NCBI GenBank assembly: GCA_964456095.1
Contig: CAYVZF010000003.1
Location: 1-63,684 of the forward strand
DNA: 63,684 nt
Origin: CANRPC01 sp964456095
GTDB taxonomy: Bacteria; Bacillota_I; Bacilli_A; RFN20; CAG-449
Direction: 5' to 3'
The notes below the pieces were generated by a model. The model was not told the origin of the DNA, ran no database searches, and was given only the letters and a program-made list of their open reading frames with translations. The translations under genes and the position numbers were made by a program. Below, piece by piece: positions 9,546-17,389 of this stretch. How positions within the stretch are numbered: the first letter of the stretch is position 1; every line of letters starts with the position of its first letter.

Positions 9546-10088
9546 ATGTTTGTTTGTAAAAGATGTTTTAGTGATAAATTTGTTGATTTAAAATATTTTT
9601 ATGCTTGTAAGAATTGTAGAAAAACTTATTCAAAAGAAGAGATAATTTCTTCAATTGATTATTTAATTGATAATAATAAAAGTGTTATTGAAAAAGAATT
9701 ATATATAAATAGTTCGATAAATTTTGTTAAAATTCCTAAAAGCGTTATTACTATTAAAAAAGGTGCTTTTGAAAATTGTAAGAATTTAGTTTCAGTTTTT
9801 TTTGATAATGATAGCTTACTAGAAAGTATTGAAGATAATGTTTTTGTTAATTGCGTTAATTTGAGTAGTATAGATTTTCCTAAATCATTAAAACATTTAG
9901 GAAAAAATGTTTTTGATAATACTAAATTTTTAAAAAAAGCAGAAATTTTTAATGGTGTTAAGTATATAGGTAATTTAAATAATAATTATTATATTGCCTA
10001 TCAATTAGTAAATTTGAATAAAGAAATAAAGTTACATAAAGATACTATATTAATCACAGATGATGTTTTTGATAATAATATCATTTAA
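9546..10088 (+). CDS. Zinc-ribbon protein with BspA-like leucine-rich repeats
   Basis: 180 residues. The N-terminus has two CxxC pairs (CKRC and CKNC, residues 4-24) that can bind one zinc. Residues 55-130 contain LRR_5-type repeats (IPKSVITIKKGAFENCKNL, then a similar NVFVNCVNLSSIDFPKSL). There is no signal peptide, unusual because BspA-like repeats are mostly on secreted proteins, so this one is probably cytosolic. AGGAG at 9530-9534 precedes the ATG. It may be a short or truncated member of a larger family. Function unknown; a protein-binding role is a guess. Confidence 0.7.
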   Translation: MFVCKRCFSDKFVDLKYFYACKNCRKTYSKEEIISSIDYLIDNNKSVIEKELYINSSINFVKIPKSVITIKKGAFENCKNLVSVFFDNDSLLESIEDNVFVNCVNLSSIDFPKSLKHLGKNVFDNTKFLKKAEIFNGVKYIGNLNNNYYIAYQLVNLNKEIKLHKDTILITDDVFDNNII

Positions 10089-10192
10089 AAAAATTCAAAT
10101 ATTAATAATGTATATAATTAAGGATTGCAATAGTAAGCACATTATAAAAGCAAGAATAATTGATAATTGTTCAAATTCAAAATAATAATATA

Positions 10193-10231
10193 AAATAATG
10201 TAAATAAAGTACTTTACATTATTTGTTTTTT
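10193..10231 (+). terminator. Terminator after the LRR gene
   Basis: AAATAATGTAAA (10193-10204) and TTTACATTATTT (10213-10224) pair perfectly around an eight-base loop, followed by TGTTTTTT-like sequence. Confidence 0.65.
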
Positions 10232-10286
10232 GCGATTTTTGTAATAAAAATATCAAAAATGTGTAAAAAAAAAGTACGAAAAAAAT

Positions 10287-10314
10287 TTGACAATTTATTT
10301 TTCTTATATAAAAT
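10287..10314 (+). promoter_or_regulatory. Sigma-A-type promoter of the two-gene module
   Basis: A consensus -35 TTGACA (10287-10292), a 16-base spacer and TAAAAT (10309-10314) lie 25 bases before the start codon at 10340. The perfect -35 box stands out from the AT-rich background. Confidence 0.55.
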
Positions 10315-10339
10315 TTTTATTAGAAGGGAGGCGTTTCTA

Positions 10340-10726
10340 ATGTCATCACGAGGAAGTTTGGCTAAAAATGGTCATATAACTAATAAAGACTATCGAACAA
10401 TAAAAGTTACAGAAACTGGAGTAAAAATACTAAAAGGAATAAGGAACAATCATTCTCTTCCTGAATTATCTCATTCTGCTAATTCAATTTATGCAAAATT
10501 GAAGAATGATGGTAGACTTCATGAATTAAGATTTTTTGATTCATATGGATATCCTTTTTTTGAAATTGCATATCATCCTGAACCAAGATTAAATGATGGA
10601 GATAGAGAAACAAATGTTTTACATTTTCATACTTTTAAGGGATTGAATAGAAATGAAGCAATACTTTTAAATGAAAAAATAAAATTAAAATATTATAAAT
10701 ATTTAAAGGAGTTTAATTTAATATGA
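10340..10726 (+). CDS. Toxin-domain-like small protein of a two-gene module
   Basis: 128 residues. AGAAGGGAGG (10322-10331) fixes the ATG at 10340; any upstream extension is spurious. The central stretch contains SIYAKLKNDGRLHELRFFD, then YGYPFFEIAYHPEP and LHFHTFKG. This order (hydrophobic N-x-SIY, GRL, R-F-F-D, G-x-P, Y-H, H-F-H) resembles, from memory, the His-rich C-terminal domains found in some phage head proteins and polymorphic toxins. The next gene starts inside its stop codon. The family match is a recollection, not a verified assignment; a phage remnant gene is the alternative. Confidence 0.55.
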   Translation: MSSRGSLAKNGHITNKDYRTIKVTETGVKILKGIRNNHSLPELSHSANSIYAKLKNDGRLHELRFFDSYGYPFFEIAYHPEPRLNDGDRETNVLHFHTFKGLNRNEAILLNEKIKLKYYKYLKEFNLI

Positions 10727-11061
10727 TTAATGCAAATTTATCACAATTTTTAGATACTGGTTGGTTTAGCGAAGCTACAATATATTACAAAGGTTATACA
10801 TATTGGTGCGAAGGTGATTTTGATGAAAATAGACCTAAATATATGCATTTTTATGTATATAAATATCGTGCTGTTGTTTTTGATGAAATCTATACAAAAA
10901 GATTAATTGAAAATGGTGATGTTGTAGATTATTCTACAGTTTTAGATATATATGGAGATAGTGAGCAGGAAGTAAAAGAAATATTTTTAAATGCTAAGAT
11001 TTGGGATGGAAAGTCATTTTGGGAAGTTGAAAAAGAACTTGCATGGTATGATGAAAATTAA
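10723..11061 (+). CDS. Partner of the toxin-like protein (candidate immunity or accessory)
   Basis: 112-residue acidic, Trp- and Tyr-rich soluble protein. Its ATG overlaps the stop of the previous gene (ATGA at 10723-10726) and has its own AAAGGAG (10705-10711). The C-terminal pattern IWDGKSFWEVEKELAWYDE looks like a conserved family feature of small proteins that accompany the preceding type. Tight coupling, small size and acidity fit an immunity or antidote role, but that is inference. Confidence 0.5.
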   Translation: MINANLSQFLDTGWFSEATIYYKGYTYWCEGDFDENRPKYMHFYVYKYRAVVFDEIYTKRLIENGDVVDYSTVLDIYGDSEQEVKEIFLNAKIWDGKSFWEVEKELAWYDEN

Positions 11062-11191
11062 AACACAAAAAATTCCAATAAAGTTATATAATATTAATGA
11101 TATCTAATTGTATAATTATTAAATCATAATTTATTTACATACTTTAATTTTATTATTTTATATGCTAACATAATTTTAAAGAGGTGTCCTT

Positions 11192-11926
11192 ATGTTATTT
11201 TTTACTACAGATCCTATTGCTAAGTTTATAGGATGGGGTTGGCTTAATAACCTTAGTATTGGCTCAATTTTATTAAGATTATCTTTAGCTATTATTTTTT
11301 CTGGCTTGATTGGTGTTCAAAGAGCTCAGAAAAGACATGCAGCTGGTTTAAGAACTTATGGCTTAGTGTGTCTTGGCGCTACTATAGCGATGATGACAAA
11401 TGAATTTTTAATGCTTAAATTTGGTACTGGTGATGCTGGAAGACTTGGTGCTCAAGTAATATCTGGTATTGGTTTTTTGGGTGCTGGAACTATTTTGGTT
11501 ACTTCAAGAAATCAAATAAGAGGACTTACAACTGCCGCGGGACTATGGGCTTGTGCTTGTATGGGCCTTGCAATTGGTGCGGGATTTTATACGTTAGCTA
11601 TTATTGGAGAAATAATTATATTTATTTCACTTATTCTATTTCCAAAAATTGAAAATTATTTTATTTTAAGGACTTCTACTTATGAGTTACATATAGAATT
11701 AGATTCAAGACCTAATTTAAAAGAATTAGTTAACTATTTAAGATTTAATAACATTAAAATATATTCTCTAGAACATAATACAGCGTATTCATCAAGTGGA
11801 TTATCAGTTTACACTATAACTATTAATGTTGATAAAAGTGCTGAAAAAGTATTTAAAAAACATAATACTTTAGTAGAGGAAATAAAAAAACTTCCATATG
11901 TTAATTATGTTGAAATTATTTATTAA
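11192..11926 (+). CDS. MgtC/SapB-family membrane protein
   Basis: 244 residues. N-terminal half has four to five membrane segments with the family core SGLIGVQRAQKRHAAGLRTY (about residues 38-57), GATIAMMTNEF and GFLGAGTI. The C-terminal 90 residues form a soluble ACT-like domain. MgtC proteins are linked to magnesium homeostasis and inhibition of ATP synthase in some bacteria; what this one does is not known. AGAGGTG precedes the ATG. It stands alone, ahead of the riboswitch. Confidence 0.85.
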   Translation: MLFFTTDPIAKFIGWGWLNNLSIGSILLRLSLAIIFSGLIGVQRAQKRHAAGLRTYGLVCLGATIAMMTNEFLMLKFGTGDAGRLGAQVISGIGFLGAGTILVTSRNQIRGLTTAAGLWACACMGLAIGAGFYTLAIIGEIIIFISLILFPKIENYFILRTSTYELHIELDSRPNLKELVNYLRFNNIKIYSLEHNTAYSSSGLSVYTITINVDKSAEKVFKKHNTLVEEIKKLPYVNYVEIIY

Positions 11927-11966
11927 TTATTGACATAAGGTAAAAATAATCACATAATAATTTTAA

Positions 11967-12075
11967 CTTCAGGGTTAGGTGTAATTCCTTATCGGCGGTA
12001 TACCCCGCGAGCAAATATGCATGATTTGGTGTAATTCCAAAGGCGACAGTATAGTCTGGATAGAAGAAGTCTAAT
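11967..12075 (+). promoter_or_regulatory. FMN riboswitch (RFN element)
   Basis: The conserved RFN blocks are visible in order: CTTCAGGGTTAGGTGTAATT, CCTTATCGGCGGTA, CCCCGCGAGC, ATGATTTGGTGTAATTCC, GGCGACAGTATAGTCTGG and ATAGAAGAAG, closing P1. It senses flavin mononucleotide and here controls ribU downstream through the terminator at 12091-12117. Confidence 0.95.
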
Positions 12076-12090
12076 ATATTTATATTTTAG

Positions 12091-12117
12091 AAGCCCTAAA
12101 GTGTAGGGCTTTTTTTA
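12091..12117 (+). terminator. Riboswitch expression-platform terminator
   Basis: AAGCCCTA (12091-12098) and TAGGGCTT (12104-12111) form an eight-base stem followed by a T tract, immediately after the FMN aptamer and before the ribU ribosome site. FMN binding is expected to favour this hairpin and stop transcription. Confidence 0.85.
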
Positions 12118-12136
12118 AGCCTTAAGGAAGGCGTAT

Positions 12137-12769
12137 ATGAAAGATAGTAAAATTAGAAAAATTACATTAACAGCATTTTTAGGCGCGTTAAGCGCGATTC
12201 TTTATTATTTTATTAAATTTCCGATAACTTTTTTAATTCCAATAATCCCACCATTTTTAGAAATTAACTTTTCAATGGCTCCTATTTTGTTAGGAGGATA
12301 TATGGTTGGTCCACTTTATGGAACAATAATAGTTATTATTAGATTTTTAATAAAATTACCTTCAACACACACTGCCTGTGTTGGTGAATTGGCTGATTTG
12401 ATAATAGGTGTTTTAACAGTTCTAGTAACATCAATTATTTATAGAAATAATAAAACCAAGAAAGGAGCAATATTATCGCTTTTATTTGGTATAATTACAT
12501 GGGTTACTTCTTCTCTTTTTGTTAATGCATTTATTTTAATTCCTGCATACATTGATTTATATTTTGATGGTAACATTGATGCGCTTGTTAATATGTTAAG
12601 CAATATACCAGGTATTACAAGAGATAATTATCTATATAAGTATATATTATATGGTGCTTTTCCATTTAATTTTATATTAAGTTTTGTTATTTGTTTAATA
12701 ACATTTATTATTTATAAGCCGCTTCATAAATTAATAATAAATGTTTCTAATAGACTTAATAAAAAATAA
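12137..12769 (+). CDS. ribU: Riboflavin ECF transporter substrate-binding subunit RibU
   Basis: S component of an energy-coupling-factor importer that takes up riboflavin. 210 residues with about six membrane segments; the family features FLEINFSMAPILLGGYMVGP and IIVIIRFLIKLP are visible. The upstream FMN riboswitch supports the substrate. The shared ECF ATPases and the T component must be encoded elsewhere. AAGGAAGG precedes the ATG. No rib biosynthesis genes are in the window, so the cell may depend on imported riboflavin, although that cannot be told from one locus. Confidence 0.92.
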   Translation: MKDSKIRKITLTAFLGALSAILYYFIKFPITFLIPIIPPFLEINFSMAPILLGGYMVGPLYGTIIVIIRFLIKLPSTHTACVGELADLIIGVLTVLVTSIIYRNNKTKKGAILSLLFGIITWVTSSLFVNAFILIPAYIDLYFDGNIDALVNMLSNIPGITRDNYLYKYILYGAFPFNFILSFVICLITFIIYKPLHKLIINVSNRLNKK

Positions 12770-12788
12770 TACTTGATCATGATAGCTA

Positions 12789-12816
12789 AAAATAGGACTG
12801 TATGGTTCTATTTTTT
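12789..12816 (+). terminator. Terminator of ribU
   Basis: AAAATAGGAC (12789-12798) and GTTCTATTTT (12805-12814) pair with one G-U and are followed by more T residues. Confidence 0.65.
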
Positions 12817-12863
12817 ATTTGTTCTTCATATTGTTAAGTGATAATTACATTTTGGAGGTTAAA

Positions 12864-14342
12864 ATGGAAACTTTAGAATTACTTAAAGATATAGGTAGAC
12901 GTACAGATGGTGATATTTATTTAGGTGTTGTTGGACCAGTTAGAGTTGGAAAATCAACCTTTATTAAACGATTTATGGAAACAATTGTTTTACCTAGAAT
13001 AGATAATGAAGATGAAAAAAGAAGAGCAATTGATGAACTTCCTTTATCTGGTGATGGTAAAACTATTACTACAATGGAACCTAAATTTATTCCATCCAAT
13101 GCTGTTTCTATAGAAGTAGAAGAAAATTTTTATGTACATATTAGATTAGTTGATTGTGTTGGTTTTTTAATTGATAATGCATCAGGTTATTTAGAAGATG
13201 GAAAAATGAGAATGGTTAAAACTCCATGGTTTAATGAAGAGATTCCTTTTAATGAAGCATCAAAAATAGGAACGGAAAAAGTTATTAAAGATCATTCAAC
13301 AATTGGTATTGTTGTTTTAAGTGATGGCACTATTAATGATTTTAAAAGAGAAGATTATTATCAAGCAGAAACAAAAGTAATTGAAGAAATGAAAAGTTTA
13401 AATAAACCTTTTGTTATTGTTTTAAATAGTAAAACACCTAATAATGATACATCTAAAAATATTAAAAAAGAATTAGAAAAAGAAAGCGGAGTTCCTGTTA
13501 TATTATGTGATGTTTTAAATATTAATAAAGACATTGCTGATGAGATATTAAAAGAAGCATTATATGAATTTCCAATTAATGGAATTGATTTAACAATGCC
13601 TAATTGGCTTAATGCTTTGAGTGAAGATCATGCTATAAAGAAATCATTACAAGAGTCTATTTCTTCTGCAATGAAGGAGATAACTAACTTGAGAGATGTT
13701 GAAAAAATTTCTTCTTTAATTGAAGAAAATGAATACATTTCTAAAGCAACACTTTCTTCTCTTGATACAGGATTAGGTGTAATTACTATTCAAGTTGATG
13801 TTAAAGATGGATTATATGAATCTGTTTTAGAAGAATTAGTCGGATGTGAAATAACTGATAAAGCATCTCTTATTACTTTATTATGTAAGTATAAAGAAAT
13901 AAAAAAAGATTATGAATTAGTTGGGAATGCATTAAAAATGGCTTCTATGTCAGGCTATGGATTTGCTAGTGCTTCAAAAGAAGATATTATAATTGATAAG
14001 CCTGTAGTGGTTAAGTCTGGTAATAAGTATGGAATAAAAGTTAAAGCAAGTGCACCATCTTATCATATAATTAAAGTAGATGTAGATACATCTTTTGAAC
14101 CGATACTTGGTTCTAAAGAACAAGCAGAGTATTTTGTTAATACTTTGTTAGAAAACTATGATAAAGATCCTTTATCAATTTTAGAATGCGATATGTTTGG
14201 TAGGAAATTTGGTGATATTTTATCTCAAGGTATAATGTTAAAACTAGATAATTTATCTGAACCGGTAAAAATAAAACTACAACAAATTATTAAGACATTA
14301 TCTAATAAAGGTAAAGGTAATTTAATAGCTTTTGTTTTTTAA
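12864..14342 (+). CDS. spoIVA: Stage IV sporulation protein A (spore coat ATPase)
   Basis: Cytoskeletal ATPase that polymerises on the forespore surface and anchors the spore coat, made in the mother cell. Walker A-like GPVRVGKS lies at residues 24-31, with RLVDCVGFLID and TEKVIKDHSTIGIVVLSDG typical of the family. 492 residues is the length I recall for the Bacillus subtilis protein. The start at 12864 is set by TTTGGAGG (12851-12858). The next gene is HU, as in Bacillus (spoIVA-hbs). This is the strongest sign that the organism forms spores. Confidence 0.95.
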   Translation: METLELLKDIGRRTDGDIYLGVVGPVRVGKSTFIKRFMETIVLPRIDNEDEKRRAIDELPLSGDGKTITTMEPKFIPSNAVSIEVEENFYVHIRLVDCVGFLIDNASGYLEDGKMRMVKTPWFNEEIPFNEASKIGTEKVIKDHSTIGIVVLSDGTINDFKREDYYQAETKVIEEMKSLNKPFVIVLNSKTPNNDTSKNIKKELEKESGVPVILCDVLNINKDIADEILKEALYEFPINGIDLTMPNWLNALSEDHAIKKSLQESISSAMKEITNLRDVEKISSLIEENEYISKATLSSLDTGLGVITIQVDVKDGLYESVLEELVGCEITDKASLITLLCKYKEIKKDYELVGNALKMASMSGYGFASASKEDIIIDKPVVVKSGNKYGIKVKASAPSYHIIKVDVDTSFEPILGSKEQAEYFVNTLLENYDKDPLSILECDMFGRKFGDILSQGIMLKLDNLSEPVKIKLQQIIKTLSNKGKGNLIAFVF

Positions 14343-14448
14343 AAAAAATTGATATAAAATCTTGAATTTTTAAGAAATTTAAATATGCAAACTTGTTTTT
14401 TTCTTTAGTATATGTTAATCTCTAAAAAACTTTGATAAGGAGAGAGTA

Positions 14449-14724
14449 ATGAATAAAGTAGAGTTAATTGAAAAAGTAGCGTTAGATGCTCGTGTCACAA
14501 AAAAAGATGCATCAGAAATAGTTAATTGTGTATTTGATACTATTCTTGATTCTTTAAAATCAGGAGATTTAGTTAAAATTGCAGGATTTGGTTCTTTCCA
14601 AATTAAAACAAGAGCATCTCGTGAAGGTATGAATCCAATTACAAAAGAAAGAATAAGTATTCCTGAACAAAAGGCTATTGTATTTCACGCTGCTAAACCC
14701 GCAAAAGATAGAGTTAACGATTAA
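14449..14724 (+). CDS. hup: HU-family nucleoid DNA-binding protein
   Basis: 91-residue histone-like protein that bends and compacts DNA as a dimer. Helical base MNKVELIEKVA, the GFGSFQIKTRASREG turn, and the beta-arm region with NPITKERISIPEQKAIVFHAAK are present; the usual RNP of the arm is replaced by MNP. AAGGAGAG precedes the ATG. Position after spoIVA is conserved in Bacilli. Confidence 0.94.
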   Translation: MNKVELIEKVALDARVTKKDASEIVNCVFDTILDSLKSGDLVKIAGFGSFQIKTRASREGMNPITKERISIPEQKAIVFHAAKPAKDRVND

Positions 14725-14729
14725 TAATT

Positions 14730-14753
14730 ATCCTTCTTTATAGAAGGATTTTT
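14730..14753 (+). terminator. Terminator of hup
   Basis: ATCCTTCT (14730-14737), loop TTAT, AGAAGGAT (14742-14749) and a T tail. Compact and strong. Confidence 0.8.
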
Positions 14754-14813
14754 ATTTACATTTTCTTTCCTTAATATTAAAATATTAATTGATTGTTAGA
14801 GGAGAATTATTTA

Positions 14814-15386
14814 ATGAAAAAGTTTATTATTGAAACAAGTGCTCGTCATGCTCATGTAACTAAAGAGGCTCTTGAGATTTTATTTGGTAAGGATGCTGTT
14901 TTAGATAACAGAAAAGATTTATCTCAACCTGGTCAATTTGCAAGTAGTAAAAAAATAACTGTTGTTGGTCCTAAAGGCTCTATGAACTTAACTATTTTAG
15001 GTCCTGAAAGATCTGCAAATCAAATTGAAATTTCTTTAACTGATGCTAGATCTTTAGGCCTTGTTGCACCAATTAGAGAATCTGGTGATATCGCTTCAAG
15101 TGGCGCTTGTAAGATTGTTGGTCCTTGTGGAGAAATTGAATTAACTGAAGGTGTTATCGCAGCAAAAAGACATATCCATATGACACCTGCTGATGCTGAA
15201 GAATTAAATGTTAATAATGGTGATATTGTTAACGTAAAAGTATTAAATGAATCTGGTAGATCAATTATCTTCGGTGATGTTGTTGTTAGAGTTTCTTCAA
15301 GTTATGCTTTAGCAATGCATGTTGATACTGATGAAGCAAATGCTGGCGCATTATCTGGCATTGTTTATGGCGAAATAGTTAAATAA
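14814..15386 (+). CDS. pduL: PduL-type phosphotransacylase
   Basis: Interconverts acyl-CoA and acyl phosphate (acetyl or propanoyl). It has the two-barrel PduL pattern with metal-binding His motifs: ARHAHVT near the N-terminus, KRHIHMTPADA at about residue 120, and MHVDTDEANA near the end. 190 residues; ATG at 14814 follows AGAGGAG (14798-14804). There is no N-terminal encapsulation peptide and no microcompartment shell gene nearby, so it probably serves as the general phosphate acetyltransferase with an acetate kinase elsewhere. Confidence 0.9.
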   Translation: MKKFIIETSARHAHVTKEALEILFGKDAVLDNRKDLSQPGQFASSKKITVVGPKGSMNLTILGPERSANQIEISLTDARSLGLVAPIRESGDIASSGACKIVGPCGEIELTEGVIAAKRHIHMTPADAEELNVNNGDIVNVKVLNESGRSIIFGDVVVRVSSSYALAMHVDTDEANAGALSGIVYGEIVK

Positions 15387-15397
15387 TTAAAAATAAA

Positions 15398-15434
15398 AAC
15401 ATTTTAGTAATACTAACGCTAAAGTGTTTTTTTT
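15398..15434 (+). terminator. Terminator of pduL
   Basis: AACATTTTAG (15398-15407) pairs with CTAAAGTGTT (15419-15428) with one G-U, followed by a T tract that runs into the ribosome site of the next gene. Confidence 0.65.
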
Positions 15435-15446
15435 AAGGATACAATA

Positions 15447-15977
15447 ATGGATAGATTAAGTGTTAATGGTGTTTATTATAATATTATTAAGTTATTAGGA
15501 CACGGAAAAAGTGGTTATTCTTATTTGGTTGAAAAAGATGGCAAAAAATATGTTATTAAACAAATACATCATGAGCCATGTGATTATTATTCATTTGGTA
15601 ATAAAATTGAATCAGAACAGAATGATTATAATAGATTAGTTATGACAGGAATTAGAGTTCCTAAAATGCTTGATATAGATTTAAATAATGAAAGAATATT
15701 AAAAGAATATATCGATGGTGAAACAATTTTTGAGTTAATAAAAAACGATTTGATGGATGAAGTTTATTTATTTCAAATAAAAGAAATGTCTAAGATAGTA
15801 TATTCTTTTAATCTCAATATTGATTATTTTCCAACTAATTTTATCGTTCAAAATAGTTTAATTTTTTACATAGATTATGAATGCAATAATTATTCTGATG
15901 AATGGAACTTTGAAAATTGGGGCATTAAATATTGGTCGAAAACTAAAGAATTCTTAGAATATGTAAAAAAACAATAA
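15447..15977 (+). CDS. Atypical small serine/threonine-kinase-like protein
   Basis: 176 residues, about two thirds of a normal kinase. Visible kinase parts: Gly-rich loop LLGHGKSGYSYLV (about 17-29), the VAIK-like YVIKQI with Lys near 37, a possible helix C Glu in ESEQNDY, the hinge ILKEYIDGE, a catalytic loop NIDYFPTNFIV where NID replaces HxD but Asp and Asn remain, and YIDYE in place of DFG. No activation segment or substrate lobe is obvious. It resembles RIO/Bud32-like minimal kinases; the substrate is unknown. Soluble, single-gene unit. Confidence 0.65.
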   Translation: MDRLSVNGVYYNIIKLLGHGKSGYSYLVEKDGKKYVIKQIHHEPCDYYSFGNKIESEQNDYNRLVMTGIRVPKMLDIDLNNERILKEYIDGETIFELIKNDLMDEVYLFQIKEMSKIVYSFNLNIDYFPTNFIVQNSLIFYIDYECNNYSDEWNFENWGIKYWSKTKEFLEYVKKQ

Positions 15978-15985
15978 AATAACAA

Positions 15986-16020
15986 ATATTATTTTTTTAA
16001 AATAATATCATTTTCTTTTT
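15986..16020 (+). terminator. Weak A-T stem terminator after the kinase-like gene
   Basis: ATATTATTTT (15986-15995) and AAAATAATAT (15999-16008) pair perfectly, then a T-rich tail. All A-T pairs, so strength is uncertain. Confidence 0.4.
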
Positions 16021-16056
16021 AAATGAATTATACTATTTTTGAAGGAGATTTTTTAC

Positions 16057-17388
16057 ATGTCAATATTTACTACAAAAGGACAAAAGTATATACGTGAAAT
16101 GAAAAAAACCAAAGCTCTCACTATGGGTAAAAGAGTTGTGTCTTTCGAACCAAAGGAAATTTACGTTCCTATTGTTGATCCGATTAGCTCTAAACCTATT
16201 GCTTTAAATGTTAAAATCGGTGATGAAGTTAAGGTTGGTACTGTTATTGGTACACGTATTGAAAGTTCTATTCCTGTTTTTTCTTCGGTTTCGGGAACTA
16301 TAGAAAACGAAGTATTATTGTTTCATGCTTCTCTTGGTCGAAATGTTAAGCATTTAAAAATTATAAATGACCAAAAGTATGAAAAAGAACCTAATTTAGA
16401 AGTTTTAGGTGAAGAGGCATCTAAAGAACAATTAATTGAAAGATTAAAGGATGCTGGTCTACTTGGTTTTGGAGGAGCTGGCTATCCAACATATTTGAAG
16501 TATCAAAATCAAAATATTAATACAATTATTGTTAATGGGGTTGAGTGTGAAACTCATTTGACAGATGATTATAATATTTTAATGACTCATAAAGATGAGA
16601 TAATCGCTGGTTTAAAATGTTTAATGAAAGCGTCTGGTGCTAAAAAAGCATACATTGCTTTTAAAAAGAGTTATAAAGATGTTGCTGATTTTTATAAAGA
16701 TGTAACATCAAATAATCCTGAGATTCAACTTGCAACTGTAAAAGATGCATATCCATCTGGCTGGGAAAGACAACTTGTTAAAGCTGTTACAGGTGTTACT
16801 TATAATGAATATCCTGTCGAAAAAGGTATTGTTGTTAATAATGTAGAAACAGTTTTATATGCTGGAAGAGCAATTTTAAAAGGTGAAGTTGTAACTAGAA
16901 AGATTATGACGATTTCGGGTGAAGGAATTAAAAATCCTTCAAAAGTCGAACTCCCAATATATACAAGAGCAATAGATGTTATTGATTATTTTGGTGGATA
17001 TATGTATCCTTCTGTTTCTGTATCATTTGGTGGAGCAATGACTAGTAGGGGAGTAATGGATGATAAAGCTGTTATTTTACCTTTTACTCGTGGATTAACC
17101 ATTTTACCTAGAATTAAATTAAATACTCAACCTTGTTTGCACTGTGGAGAGTGTACATTACATTGTCCTGCTCAAATTCAACCGGTTGAGATTATGCATG
17201 CACAAATAGCTAGAAATACAGATCGTATAATGGATTTTGAACCATGGCATTGTATTGGATGTGGTTTATGTTCTTATGTATGTCCTAGTAAGATAGATGT
17301 TTCTGATTATGTAAAAAAAGCTAAACTTGTTGCAAATATTCAATTAAAGAAAATAGAAATGCAAAAGAAAGCAAAGGAGGTTAAGTAA
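16057..17388 (+). CDS. rnfC: Rnf electron transport complex subunit C
   Basis: NADH-side subunit of the ferredoxin:NAD oxidoreductase that pumps Na+ or H+. N-terminal barrel-sandwich domain with KIGDEVKVGTVIG, FMN/NADH site with GLLGFGGAGYPTYLKY, an SLBB-like region, and two [4Fe-4S] motifs CLHCGECTLHCP and CIGCGLCSYVCP near residues 360-410. 443 residues is normal. ATG 16057 follows AAGGAGA (16042-16048). A TATACT box at 16029-16034 may be the -10. First gene of the Rnf operon. Confidence 0.95.
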   Translation: MSIFTTKGQKYIREMKKTKALTMGKRVVSFEPKEIYVPIVDPISSKPIALNVKIGDEVKVGTVIGTRIESSIPVFSSVSGTIENEVLLFHASLGRNVKHLKIINDQKYEKEPNLEVLGEEASKEQLIERLKDAGLLGFGGAGYPTYLKYQNQNINTIIVNGVECETHLTDDYNILMTHKDEIIAGLKCLMKASGAKKAYIAFKKSYKDVADFYKDVTSNNPEIQLATVKDAYPSGWERQLVKAVTGVTYNEYPVEKGIVVNNVETVLYAGRAILKGEVVTRKIMTISGEGIKNPSKVELPIYTRAIDVIDYFGGYMYPSVSVSFGGAMTSRGVMDDKAVILPFTRGLTILPRIKLNTQPCLHCGECTLHCPAQIQPVEIMHAQIARNTDRIMDFEPWHCIGCGLCSYVCPSKIDVSDYVKKAKLVANIQLKKIEMQKKAKEVK

Positions 17389-17389
17389 T

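Noticed and set aside
10223..10339. Upstream extension of the toxin-like protein
   Set aside because: It covers the LRR terminator and the promoter; the ribosome site marks ATG 10340.
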